Source: Promicromonospora soli
GTDB lineage: Bacteria; Actinomycetota; Actinomycetes; Actinomycetales; Cellulomonadaceae
DNA: 64,000 nt
Direction: 5' to 3'
Assembly (NCBI RefSeq): GCF_014653785.1
Contig: NZ_BNAS01000002.1
Coordinates: 120,756 to 184,755, forward strand
Shown here: positions 8,534-16,772 of the stretch, one piece after another
How the letters are laid out: each line of letters starts with the position of its first letter
Numbering within the stretch: position 1 is the first letter of the stretch
Translations under genes and position numbers: made by a program
The notes under the pieces: model-generated
Told to the model about the DNA's origin: nothing
The model's input: only the letters and a program-made list of their open reading frames with translations
Database searches by the model: none

Positions 8534-9487
8534 CTACTTGATTCCGGTGGTCGCAATGCCCTTGACCAGGTACTTCTGTCCGAACAGGAAGGCGATGAAA
8601 ACGGGTATCAGCGACACGATCGACATCGCGAAGAGCGATCCCCACGAGCTCTCGCCCGTGGAGTCGACGAACGTGCGCAGTGCGATCGGCACGGTGTACA
8701 TCTCGGGCCGGGTCAGGAAGATCAGCTGGCTGAAGAAGTCGTTCCAGGTCCAGATGAACGTGAAGATCGCCGTGGTGGCGAGGGCCGGCAGGGACAGCGG
8801 CAGCATGATCTGCAGGTAGATGCGCAGGTGGTTGGCGCCGTCGATGGTCGCCGCCTCGTCCAGCTCGCGGGGGATCCCCCGGAAGAACTGGACCATCAGG
8901 AAGATGAAGAAGGCGTCGGTGGCAAGGAGCTTCGGCACGATCAACGGCAGGAACGTGTTGATCCACTCGAGCTGGGAGAACAGCACGTACTGCGGCACGA
9001 TCACCACGTGGATCGGCAGCATGATCGACATCAGCATGACGGCGAACCACAGCCGCTTTCCCCGGAACTCGAGCCGCGCGAACGCGTAGGCCGCCAGGGA
9101 GCACGACAGCAGGTTGCCGAGCAGCGACCCGAGCACCACGATCGCCGAGTTGATCAGGTAGTGGCTGAACGGGTGCAGCAGGGCGTTCCACCCGTCCGTG
9201 TAGTTGGACAGGTCGATGTCGGTGGGGATGAGGCCAGGCTCGCGGAAGATCAGCGCGTTCGGCTTGAACGAGCTCGCGACCATCCAGAGCAGCGGATACA
9301 GCATCACGAAGCCGAAGGCGATGAGGCCGGCGTGCTTGAGCACGCTGCCGATCCTGGCTCGCAGGTGCCGGCCGCGTGGCCGGACGGTTGGGCGGCGGTC
9401 CTCGGTACCGGGTCGGCTGTCACCGTCCGACAGCGGTCGCACCGCCGTCGTCGTCCCGGTCCGTGTGGGCGTGGAGGCGTCAGTCAT
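8534..9487 (-). CDS. Carbohydrate ABC transporter permease, MalG type
   Basis: This 317-residue inner-membrane protein has about six transmembrane helices after a 45-residue charged N-terminal tail. The cytoplasmic EAA loop reads EAATIDGANHLRIYLQIMLP near residue 215, the contact site for the ATPase. The C-terminus KYLVKGIATTGIK is typical of this family. The gene overlaps the upstream MalF-type gene by 8 bases, and the binding-protein gene follows after 49 bases, so the three form one operon. Confidence 0.9.
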   Translation of the reverse strand: MTDASTPTRTGTTTAVRPLSDGDSRPGTEDRRPTVRPRGRHLRARIGSVLKHAGLIAFGFVMLYPLLWMVASSFKPNALIFREPGLIPTDIDLSNYTDGWNALLHPFSHYLINSAIVVLGSLLGNLLSCSLAAYAFARLEFRGKRLWFAVMLMSIMLPIHVVIVPQYVLFSQLEWINTFLPLIVPKLLATDAFFIFLMVQFFRGIPRELDEAATIDGANHLRIYLQIMLPLSLPALATTAIFTFIWTWNDFFSQLIFLTRPEMYTVPIALRTFVDSTGESSWGSLFAMSIVSLIPVFIAFLFGQKYLVKGIATTGIK

Positions 9488-10403
9488 CGTAGAAGACCCA
9501 GTACTTGGAGGCGAGGAAGTTGACGACCGTCATGCCGCCGATGATCAGCAGGAGGAACCAGGCCATCGCCGAGGCGTAGCCCATGTCCAGGGAGCCGAAC
9601 CCCTTGAGGTAGAGGTACAGCGTGTACAGCAGCGTCGAGTCGGACGGGCCGCCGTTGCCGCCGCTCACCACGAACGCTCTGGTGAAGGACTGGAACGCCT
9701 CGATGAGCTGCAGCACCAGGTTGAAGAAGATGATCGGCGTCAGCAGCGGGAGCGTGATGGACCGGAACTGCCGGAACCTGCTCGCGCCGTCGATCGAGGC
9801 CGCCTCGTAGTACATCTGCGGGATCTGCCGCAGGCCGGCCAGGAAGATCACCATCGGTGCGCCGAACGTCCAGACGTTGAGCGCCATGAGCGTGCCGAGC
9901 GCGTAGTCCGGGTGCGAGACCCAGCCCTGACCCTGCACCCCGAAGAGCGCCAGGACCTGGTTGACCAGGCCGTCCGCGCCGAAGATCTGGCGCCACAGGA
10001 TCGCGATGGCCACCGAACCGCCGAGCAGCGACGGCAGGTAGTACACGGACCGGTAGAGGGCCAGCCCTCGCATGCCCTTGTCGAGCAGCAGCGCCAGGCC
10101 GAGGGCCGCGGCGAGCTGCAGCGGCACCGACACGAACACGTAGGTGAACGTGACGGCGAGGGAGTTGAGAAACCGCGGGTCGTCGAACATCCGCGTGTAG
10201 TTCTCGAGGCCCACCCACTGCGCCGGCGAGAGCAGGTCGTAGTCCGTGAAGGACAGGTACAGCGACGCACCCATCGGCCCGGCCGTGATGAGGGCGAGCC
10301 CCACGAACCACGGGGCGAGGAAGAACAGCGCCCAGCGTCCGTCGCCCTTCCTGCGCGGGCTGACGTTCTGCTTGCTGCGGGAGATCTCCTGGATCACTGA
10401 CAC
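9480..10403 (-). CDS. Sugar ABC transporter permease, MalF type
   Basis: This 307-residue membrane protein begins RRKGDGRWALFFLAPWFVGL and has six predicted helices. Its EAA loop is EAASIDGASRFRQFRSITLP. A longer reading frame reaches an ATG at 10571, but that codon and the next few overlap operator palindromes and include a proline-rich non-membrane stretch. The GTG at 10403, preceded by GGGGGTGA, is the better start. It is the first gene of the permease-permease-binding protein operon and is divergent from the LacI-PmoA fusion gene. Confidence 0.88.
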   Translation of the reverse strand: MSVIQEISRSKQNVSPRRKGDGRWALFFLAPWFVGLALITAGPMGASLYLSFTDYDLLSPAQWVGLENYTRMFDDPRFLNSLAVTFTYVFVSVPLQLAAALGLALLLDKGMRGLALYRSVYYLPSLLGGSVAIAILWRQIFGADGLVNQVLALFGVQGQGWVSHPDYALGTLMALNVWTFGAPMVIFLAGLRQIPQMYYEAASIDGASRFRQFRSITLPLLTPIIFFNLVLQLIEAFQSFTRAFVVSGGNGGPSDSTLLYTLYLYLKGFGSLDMGYASAMAWFLLLIIGGMTVVNFLASKYWVFYDD

Positions 10404-10518
10404 GGGTTCACCCCCGCGCGGCTGGGCGGGGGCTCGGACCGCCAAGGTCCGGGCTCGCGGTTCGGGTGGTGCATCGGGTTGTCCTCCCGGATCGTCGTCG
10501 ATCCCCGGTGTCATCGGT

Positions 10519-10600
10519 GAGAAACCGGTCTCTGGTGGAGGAACGTACCACATGAGCAACCGGTTTCCCATGGTGTACCGTCACATCGGGAAACCGGCGG
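10519..10600. promoter_or_regulatory. Cluster of three LacI operators (GAAACCGGTTTC type)
   Basis: There are three related sites: GAGAAACCGGTCTC (10519-10532), GCAACCGGTTTCCC (10556-10569) and the half-degenerate GGGAAACCGGCGG (10588-10600). They lie between the ABC operon and the divergent lacI-pmoA gene. An almost perfect site of the same type precedes the pectate lyase (15082-15097). Spacings of 37 and 32 bp would favour looping or cooperative binding. Confidence 0.75.
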
Positions 10601-10671
10601 CGAGGGGGCAGTGCCGAGAATGGCTCGGGACGCCCCGCACGTCGGTCGGACAGGTGACGGACGGAGAGCAG

Positions 10672-12723
10672 ATGGTCAGCGGCAGCGCTCGAGGCGGCGC
10701 AGGTCAACGCCGTGTCACGGCCACGATCGGGGATGTCGCCACGGCGGCCGGGGTATCACGGGCCACCGTGTCACGCGTCATGAACGGCCGAAGCACGGTC
10801 GACGCCGCGATCGCGGAGCGGGTGCGGGACGCCGCTGCGGGCCTGAGCTATCGGCCCAGCAACGCGGCGCGCAGCCTGGCGCTCGGCCGCACGCAGACCG
10901 TGGCCCTGGTGGTGCCGGACCTCGGGAACCCCGTGTTCCAGCAGATCCTGCGCGGCGTCATGGACGGCGCGGCCGAGGACGGCTACCGCGTGCTCGTGGC
11001 GGACACGGTCGAGGACGACCAGCAGGAGGGCGCCATCGCGCTCGAGGCCCGCATGCGCTGCGACGCCCTCGTGCTGGTGTCGCCCCGCATCGGGGACGCA
11101 GAGCTCAGCGCGCTCATCGCCGACGTCGAGCCGGTGGTGCTGGTCAACCGGGAGACCGGCGGCAACGCGCCCAGCCTGGTCGTCGACTACGAGGACGGGG
11201 CGATCCAGGTGGTAGAGCACCTCGTGGCGCTCGGCCACCGGCGCATCGTCTACCTCGGCGGGCCCGTCCGGGCCGCCTCCGACGAGCTGCGTCGCGCCGG
11301 CCTGGACCGCGCCCGCAAGCAGCACCCGGACCTCGAGATCCTCGACCTGCCCGCCGGGCCGGACATCCAGGCGGGGCACGCCGCCGCTCCAGCCGTCCTC
11401 GCCACCCGCGCCACCGCGGCCGTGGCCTTCAACGACCTGGTTGCGTTCGGCCTGCTCGCAGGCCTGAACGAAGCCGGGGTGGCCGTGCCCGCCGACATCT
11501 CGGTGGCCGGCTTCGACGACATCGAACTGTCCCGCTACGCCACACCCGCGCTGACGACGGTCGCGGTGCCGCAGGCCGAGCTCGGCCGCCACGCCTGGAG
11601 GGAGCTGCACGCCGTGATAGACGACGACGCCCACCCCGCAAGCTCTGCCCGATTCACGCCCAGCCTTGAGGTGCGCGGAAGCACCGGGCCCGTACCGCAG
11701 GGTCCGGAACGCGTGCACATCACGGACGACACCGCCGTCGTCCGGCGGGAAGAGATTCCCGTCGTGCCGCCCACGGCTCCGCCCGCCTGGGCGTTGCCCG
11801 CAGATCCCGACGCCGACGCCGTCGTGCTGACCTGCGGCGACGGCCTGGAGCTGGTGCGCCGCGACGCCGGCGACCGCATGCCGAAGGTGCATGCCCGGCG
11901 CCCCTACCTGCATCCCGTGCACACCCTGGCGGGCGTCCCGCTCACCGACGTGAGCCCGGTCGACCACCGGCACCACTACGGCGTCGGCATAGCGGTGCCC
12001 GACGTGAACGGCACGAGCCACTGGGGCGGCCGCACGTTCATCGAGGACGTGGGCCCGACCCTGCTGAAGAACCACGGCCGGCAGACGTCGGACGGCATCC
12101 GCGTCGAGGCGGCGCCCGCCGCTGCGAGCGGGGTCACGGCCGGGGCCACCACCGGCGAGACGCTGGTCGAGGACGTGCTCTGGTCCGACGAGCACGGCGC
12201 GCCGCAGCTCCGCGAGGAGCGCCGCATCTCGGCCCGCCTGCTCCCCCAGGCGCCGGGGTCCGACGCCGCGCCCGGCTGGGTCCTCGACTGGCGCTCCACG
12301 CTGCACGCCGACCACGGCCCGCTCGAGATCCGCTCGCCCGCCACCAACGGCCGGCCGGGCGCCGGTTACGGCGGCCTGTTCTGGCGCCTGCCGATCGCCG
12401 AGAGCACCACCGTCCGGTCGGCGGCGGGCGTCGGCGAGACCCGGGCGCACGGCAGCACGTCGCCGTGGGTGGCGTTCGTGCAGCACCAGGGCGGCCGGTC
12501 CACGACGCTCCTGCTGGTGCAGCCCGGCCAGGTCCGGCCGTGGTTCTTACGCAGTGCCGAGTACCCCGGCGCCTGCCCCGCGCTCGCCTGGGACTCGCCG
12601 CTGCTCGTGCCCGACGGCGGCTCCGTGCAGCTCGACCTCGTCGCCGTGCTGCTCGACACCGAGCTCACGGCCGACGCCGCCGAGGCGCTCGCCGCCGACC
12701 TGACCGACGGCGGCCGGCGATGA
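10672..12723 (+). CDS. LacI-family regulator fused to a DUF6807/PmoA-like domain
   Basis: This 683-residue protein joins two parts. Residues 15-70 are a LacI HTH and hinge (TIGDVATAAGVSRATVSRVMNG), and 75-340 a periplasmic-binding-like sensor ending in ISVAGFDDIELSRYATPALTT. After a Pro/Ala linker, 382-683 match the DUF6807 (PmoA) family, with HPVHTLAGVPLTDVSPVDHRHHYGVG and GRTFIEDVGPTLLKNHG. DUF6807 proteins often neighbour Gfo/Idh dehydrogenases, as here, and have a galactose-mutarotase-like fold; they are unrelated in function to methane monooxygenase. The ATG at 10672 has GGAGAG upstream. It probably represses the divergent ABC operon and pelA. Confidence 0.88.
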   Translation: MVSGSARGGAGQRRVTATIGDVATAAGVSRATVSRVMNGRSTVDAAIAERVRDAAAGLSYRPSNAARSLALGRTQTVALVVPDLGNPVFQQILRGVMDGAAEDGYRVLVADTVEDDQQEGAIALEARMRCDALVLVSPRIGDAELSALIADVEPVVLVNRETGGNAPSLVVDYEDGAIQVVEHLVALGHRRIVYLGGPVRAASDELRRAGLDRARKQHPDLEILDLPAGPDIQAGHAAAPAVLATRATAAVAFNDLVAFGLLAGLNEAGVAVPADISVAGFDDIELSRYATPALTTVAVPQAELGRHAWRELHAVIDDDAHPASSARFTPSLEVRGSTGPVPQGPERVHITDDTAVVRREEIPVVPPTAPPAWALPADPDADAVVLTCGDGLELVRRDAGDRMPKVHARRPYLHPVHTLAGVPLTDVSPVDHRHHYGVGIAVPDVNGTSHWGGRTFIEDVGPTLLKNHGRQTSDGIRVEAAPAAASGVTAGATTGETLVEDVLWSDEHGAPQLREERRISARLLPQAPGSDAAPGWVLDWRSTLHADHGPLEIRSPATNGRPGAGYGGLFWRLPIAESTTVRSAAGVGETRAHGSTSPWVAFVQHQGGRSTTLLLVQPGQVRPWFLRSAEYPGACPALAWDSPLLVPDGGSVQLDLVAVLLDTELTADAAEALAADLTDGGRR

Positions 12724-13904
12724 GCGTGCCGAAGGTGGCGGTGGTCGGCGTCCACGGCCACGGCGGTTCCCACCTGCGCACGGTCGCGGACCTCGAGACC
12801 AGGGGGCTGGCGCGGCTGAGCGCCGTCGTCGACCCGCGCGAGCCGGAGGACGCCCCGGCGCCGTGGTTCGCGAACCTGGGCGACCTGCTGTCCGCGGGCG
12901 CCGACGCGCTGCCCGACGTCGTGGTGCTCGCCACCCCCATCCACACCCACCTGCCCCTCGCGCGCGCGGCGATGGAGGCGGGCATCGACGTGCTCCTCGA
13001 GAAGCCGACCACCGCCTCCCTGGCCGAGCACACCGAGCTCGTCGCGGCCGCCGAGCGGACCGGGCGGCTCTGCCAGGTCGGGTTCCAGACGTTCGGGTCG
13101 CATGCGCTGCCGGCCGTCGCCGACATGATCGCGCGCGGCGAGATCGGGCAGGTGACCGGGATCGGCGCCGTCGGGACCTGGGTGCGGACCGCCGCGTACT
13201 GGGCGCGCTCGCCCTGGGCGGGGAGGCGGCGCATGGGCGACCGCGCCGTGGTCGACGGCGTGGTCACGAACCCGCTCGCCCACGCCGTAGCGACCGCCCT
13301 GTGGGTCGGCGGCGCCCGCGCCGGCACCGACATCGCCTACGTGAACACCGACCTGTGGCGGGCCAACCCGATCGAGGCCGACGACACCTCGTCGCTGCGG
13401 GCCGTCGGCACCGACGGGACGCGATACGGGTTCGGCCTCACGCTGTGCGCCGCCGAACGCACGCCGGCGCGGGTGATCGTGCAGGGGACCGACGGCGAGA
13501 TCGAGCTCGAGTACGAGCACGACCTGGTGCGGCTGCGCACCGGCCGGGTCGTCGCGGAGAAGCAGTACGAACGGACGGGGCTGCTGGAGAACCTGCTGCA
13601 GGCCCGGGCTGCGGCTGGTTCCGTGGCGCGGGCCGCGATGGTGGCCGGCGACGGCGTGACGGGCGGCCGGTCCGGGCACCGGCTCCTGTGCGACGTCCGG
13701 GACACCGGCGCGTTCATGCAGGTGCTGGAAGCCGTGCGCACAGCGCCCGACCCGGCGCCGATCGGGAACGCGTTCGTGGACTGGGTGGACAGCGACGACG
13801 CCCGGCACCCGGTGGTGCACGACGTCGACGCGTGGTGCGAGCGGGCTGCCCGCGAGCAGCGCACGTTCACCGAGCTGGGCGCCCCCTGGACGACCCTGAA
13901 ATAG
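12720..13904 (+). CDS. Gfo/Idh/MocA-family NAD(P)-dependent dehydrogenase
   Basis: This 394-residue oxidoreductase has a Rossmann start KVAVVGVHGHGGSHL (5-19) and the family motif LLEKPTTASL near residue 96, where the Glu-Lys-Pro contacts the cofactor and substrate. The C-terminal alpha/beta domain includes DGVVTNPLAHAV. The ATG overlaps the stop of the lacI-pmoA fusion (ATGA), so the two are translationally coupled. This echoes the recurring pairing of DUF6807 proteins with such dehydrogenases, and supports a joint role in oxidising a sugar or sugar acid. The specific substrate is unknown. Confidence 0.88.
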   Translation: MSVPKVAVVGVHGHGGSHLRTVADLETRGLARLSAVVDPREPEDAPAPWFANLGDLLSAGADALPDVVVLATPIHTHLPLARAAMEAGIDVLLEKPTTASLAEHTELVAAAERTGRLCQVGFQTFGSHALPAVADMIARGEIGQVTGIGAVGTWVRTAAYWARSPWAGRRRMGDRAVVDGVVTNPLAHAVATALWVGGARAGTDIAYVNTDLWRANPIEADDTSSLRAVGTDGTRYGFGLTLCAAERTPARVIVQGTDGEIELEYEHDLVRLRTGRVVAEKQYERTGLLENLLQARAAAGSVARAAMVAGDGVTGGRSGHRLLCDVRDTGAFMQVLEAVRTAPDPAPIGNAFVDWVDSDDARHPVVHDVDAWCERAAREQRTFTELGAPWTTLK

Positions 13905-13931
13905 AGCGCCCGCCCGTGGGAGGGTGCTCGT

Positions 13932-15023
13932 GTGCTGTCCGTTCTGACTGCCATCGGTTCCATGGCCTGCGTCGTCGCGCTCGGCTGGGTGATCCAGCGG
14001 CGCGGCCTGCTCACCGGCCGCATGCTCCCCCGCGGCGCGGCGCCGGACGGCGCCGGAGGAGCCGGAGCCCGCCAGATCCTCGCGACGCTGTCCTTCACGA
14101 TCTGCGCGCCCGCGCTCATGTTCAGCACGCTGGCCGCGACCGACCTCGCGCACGTCCTCTCGCGCGGCGCCGCCGTCACGTGGGCGACAACGGCGGCACT
14201 CGCCCTGGTCGCGGCCGCGGTGGCCCGGTGGGTGCTGCGCCTGCCCGCCGGTCCGGCTGCCGTGACGACGCTCGCCGCCGTCTACGTCAACGGCGGGAAC
14301 ATCGGCATCCCGCTCGCGGTCTACCTGTTCGACGATGCGCTCGCCGTGGTGCCGACCCTGCTCTTCCAGCTGCTCGTGCTGGCGCCGCTGACGCTGGCCG
14401 TGCTCGACCGGTCCGGCGCGGCGTCGGCCGACGGCGGCCCGCGAGCCCGGGGCGCGCGGTCGGGCTGGACGTCGGTGGTCCACGTCCTGCTCGCGGCGAT
14501 CCGGAACCCGATCACGCTCGGCACGCTCGCGGGCCTGCTCGTCGCGGTGGTGAGCGAGCTCACGGGCGCGCGGCTGCCCGACGTCGTCCTGATCCCCTTC
14601 GACCTGATCGGCGCCGCCGCACCTCCGCTGGGCCTGCTGACGTTCGGGATGACGCTCGCCGTCCCGATGCCCGCGCCCACCCCGCCGACGCCGGACGAGC
14701 TCCGGCCTCCCGGCCGCAGGCCGGCGTCGGCGCCGTGGTGGGTGGGCCGGGACCGCCTGCTCGTGCGGGCGGTGGTCGCGCTCGCCGTCCTGGTGCGCAA
14801 CGTGCTGCACCCGCTGGCGGCCTGGGCCGTCGGCGCCGCGGTGGGGCTCGACGCGTCGGCCCTCGCGCTGGTGGTCACGATGGCGGCGCTGCCGACCGCC
14901 GTGAACGTCACCACGTACGCGACCAGGTACGGCGTGTTCGACGGCGTCGCGGCCCGCGCGACCGTCTGGACGACGGCGCTCTGCGTCCCGGTCCTGGTGG
15001 CGGTCGGCGCACTCCTGGGGTGA
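13932..15023 (+). CDS. AEC-family (auxin efflux carrier-like) transporter
   Basis: This 363-residue integral membrane protein has about ten hydrophobic segments in two five-helix repeats. Visible features are the first helix with GWVIQRRGLL, YVNGGNIGIPLAVYLF (family Asn-Gly signature) around residue 118, a charged cytoplasmic loop rich in Pro around 240-275, and a C-terminal MAALPTAVNVTTYATRYGV. AEC proteins move organic anions such as malate. Here a sugar-acid or keto-acid product of pectin breakdown is a reasonable guess. The GTG at 13932 follows GGGAGGG and lies 27 bases after the dehydrogenase, so it is likely in the same operon. Confidence 0.85.
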   Translation: MLSVLTAIGSMACVVALGWVIQRRGLLTGRMLPRGAAPDGAGGAGARQILATLSFTICAPALMFSTLAATDLAHVLSRGAAVTWATTAALALVAAAVARWVLRLPAGPAAVTTLAAVYVNGGNIGIPLAVYLFDDALAVVPTLLFQLLVLAPLTLAVLDRSGAASADGGPRARGARSGWTSVVHVLLAAIRNPITLGTLAGLLVAVVSELTGARLPDVVLIPFDLIGAAAPPLGLLTFGMTLAVPMPAPTPPTPDELRPPGRRPASAPWWVGRDRLLVRAVVALAVLVRNVLHPLAAWAVGAAVGLDASALALVVTMAALPTAVNVTTYATRYGVFDGVAARATVWTTALCVPVLVAVGALLG

Positions 15024-15081
15024 TCTCCGGCGCTCGCACAGCGCAGGGGCTTGTGGTGGAGCGGCCGGGCTGGCATCGTAC

Positions 15082-15097
15082 GAGAAACCGGTTTCCC
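15082..15097. promoter_or_regulatory. LacI operator GAGAAACCGGTTTCCC before the pectate lyase gene
   Basis: The core GAAACCGGTTTC is a perfect 12-bp palindrome 39 bases upstream of the pectate lyase ATG. It matches the operator cluster at 10519-10600, placing the lyase in the regulon of the LacI-PmoA protein. Confidence 0.75.
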
Positions 15098-15135
15098 ATC
15101 GTCGGGACTGCCGGTGTCGTGGACAAAGGAGTCAC

Positions 15136-16698
15136 ATGCGAACACCACCATCTCCCCGGCCGCGCGGCGCCGTCAGGCCGACGTCGGGCCGCGCCCTCGC
15201 GGTCCCTGTCGGCGTGCCCCTCGCCCTGCGTCTCGCGCTGCCCCTCACGCTGGCCGTCGGCGCGGCGGGTGCGCTGGTCGCCGTCGGGCAGCCGGCCGCG
15301 GCAAGCCCTGCCCACGGTGCGGCAGCCGCCGCCGTCGGCCAGACGCAGGGCGGGTACCAATGGGGCGGGGACCGCGCCGACCTGGGGCGCGAGACCATCG
15401 CGCCCGGGGACGGGTGGGCCGCCTGGTCCGGGCCGACGTTCCCCGAGCGCGTGGAGCGGCAGGCGGAGCCCACCACGGGCGGCGCCGCGGCCGAGCCCGC
15501 CGAGGTCTACGAGGTCGACACCTGGCAGGAGCTGCGCGACGCGCTCTCCGGCCGCGCGGGTGGAAGCCAGAACGACGCCCGGTTCAACCAGACCCCGCGG
15601 ATCGTGTACGTCACGGGCTCGATCGACGCCTTCACCGCGGCGGACGGAACCCGGCTCACCTGCGAAGACTTCGCCTCGCAGGTCACGGTCGGGGACACGG
15701 GCGAGCCGTTCTCGATGGACGACTACATCGCGCACTACGACCCGGCAGGCCCGTGGGGCTGGACCGATCCGTCGGGCCCGCTGGAGGAGGCGCGCGTCAG
15801 GGCCGCGAGCCTCCAGGCCGCCCGGACCCAGCAGCACGTCGGCTCGAACGTGACGATCGTGGGCGTGGGCGACGACGCCCAGATCTCCGGCGCGAACATC
15901 CGCGTCCGGGACGCGCACAACGTCATCCTCCGGAACCTGACCTTCTCCGACGCCTACGACTGCTTCCCGCAGTGGGACCCGGGCGACAGCGCCACGGGCA
16001 ACTGGAACTCCGCCTACGACAACGTGTCGCTGTGGACGTCCACGAGCGTCTGGGTGGACCACTCGACGTTCGACGACGGCGCCCACCCCGCCGACTCGCT
16101 GCCCGTCGTCTTCGGGCGGCCGTACGAGATCCACGACGGCCTGCTCGACATCACGCACGGCTCTGACCTGGTGACGGCGTCGTACAACAAGTTCCTCAGC
16201 CACGACAAGACGATGCTGATCGGCTCGTCCGACTCGCGGACCCAGGACCGCGGGCAGCACCGCGTGACCCTGCACCACAACTACTGGCAGGACATCGGCC
16301 AGCGCGCGCCGCGCGTCCGGTTCGGCAACGTGCACGCCTACAACAACTACTACCGGCAGACCGAGGCGGGCGCGTTCCAGTACTACTGGGGCTCCGGCAA
16401 GGAGTCGAGCCTCGTGGTCGAGAACAACGCGGTCTCGCTGGCGAACGGGGTCGATCCGGCGCACGTGGTCGGTGCGTTCGGCGGCACGATGCTCAGCGAG
16501 TCCGGCACCTGGCTGAACGGCCGGCCGGTGGACCTCCTGGCGGTGTACAACGCGACGGCGTCGACCCCGCTGGCCGACGAGGCCCGCTGGACCCCGTCCG
16601 ATGCGTACCGGTACGAGATGCAGCCCACGATCGCGGTGCCGTGGGTGGTCAAGGCCCGCGCGGGCGCGGGCGTCCTGGACTCGACCCTGCCGAGGTAG
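15136..16698 (+). CDS. Secreted pectate lyase, polysaccharide lyase family 1
   Basis: This 520-residue secreted enzyme has an Arg-rich start, a long hydrophobic signal segment and an Ala-X-Ala-like site before residue 60. The right-handed beta-helix is shown by NVTIVGVGDDAQISGANIRV, NVILRNLTF and WVDHSTF. The family motifs VTLHHNYWQDIGQRAPRVR (catalytic Arg region) and FGNVHAYNNYY are intact, and DALP/FDDGAHPADS-like segments supply Ca-binding acids. It cleaves polygalacturonate by beta-elimination outside the cell. The AAAGGAG RBS supports the ATG. A LacI operator sits just upstream, and the gene is convergent with a dehydrogenase across a palindromic element. Confidence 0.92.
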   Translation: MRTPPSPRPRGAVRPTSGRALAVPVGVPLALRLALPLTLAVGAAGALVAVGQPAAASPAHGAAAAAVGQTQGGYQWGGDRADLGRETIAPGDGWAAWSGPTFPERVERQAEPTTGGAAAEPAEVYEVDTWQELRDALSGRAGGSQNDARFNQTPRIVYVTGSIDAFTAADGTRLTCEDFASQVTVGDTGEPFSMDDYIAHYDPAGPWGWTDPSGPLEEARVRAASLQAARTQQHVGSNVTIVGVGDDAQISGANIRVRDAHNVILRNLTFSDAYDCFPQWDPGDSATGNWNSAYDNVSLWTSTSVWVDHSTFDDGAHPADSLPVVFGRPYEIHDGLLDITHGSDLVTASYNKFLSHDKTMLIGSSDSRTQDRGQHRVTLHHNYWQDIGQRAPRVRFGNVHAYNNYYRQTEAGAFQYYWGSGKESSLVVENNAVSLANGVDPAHVVGAFGGTMLSESGTWLNGRPVDLLAVYNATASTPLADEARWTPSDAYRYEMQPTIAVPWVVKARAGAGVLDSTLPR

Positions 16699-16705
16699 TC
16701 ACCCA

Positions 16706-16772
16706 TTGGTTGTGGGCGTGATCGTTGCGGCTACGTGCCCGTTTTAGGCGCAACGATCACGCCCACAACCAA
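16706..16772. repeat. Dispersed palindromic element, copy 2 (inverted orientation)
   Basis: This is a 67-base palindrome with the same arms as the copies at 5330 and 28097. The loop reads GGCTACGTGCCCGTTTTAGG, the reverse complement of the loop type in the other two, so this copy is in the opposite orientation. It fills the gap between two convergent genes and ends directly at the dehydrogenase stop codon, consistent with a bidirectional terminator. Confidence 0.85.

Noticed and set aside
10672-12723. A particulate methane monooxygenase subunit because of the PmoA label
   Set aside because: The DUF6807/PmoA name used in databases is historical. The C-terminal domain is soluble, has no membrane helices or metal ligands of methane monooxygenase, and no pmoB or pmoC is present.
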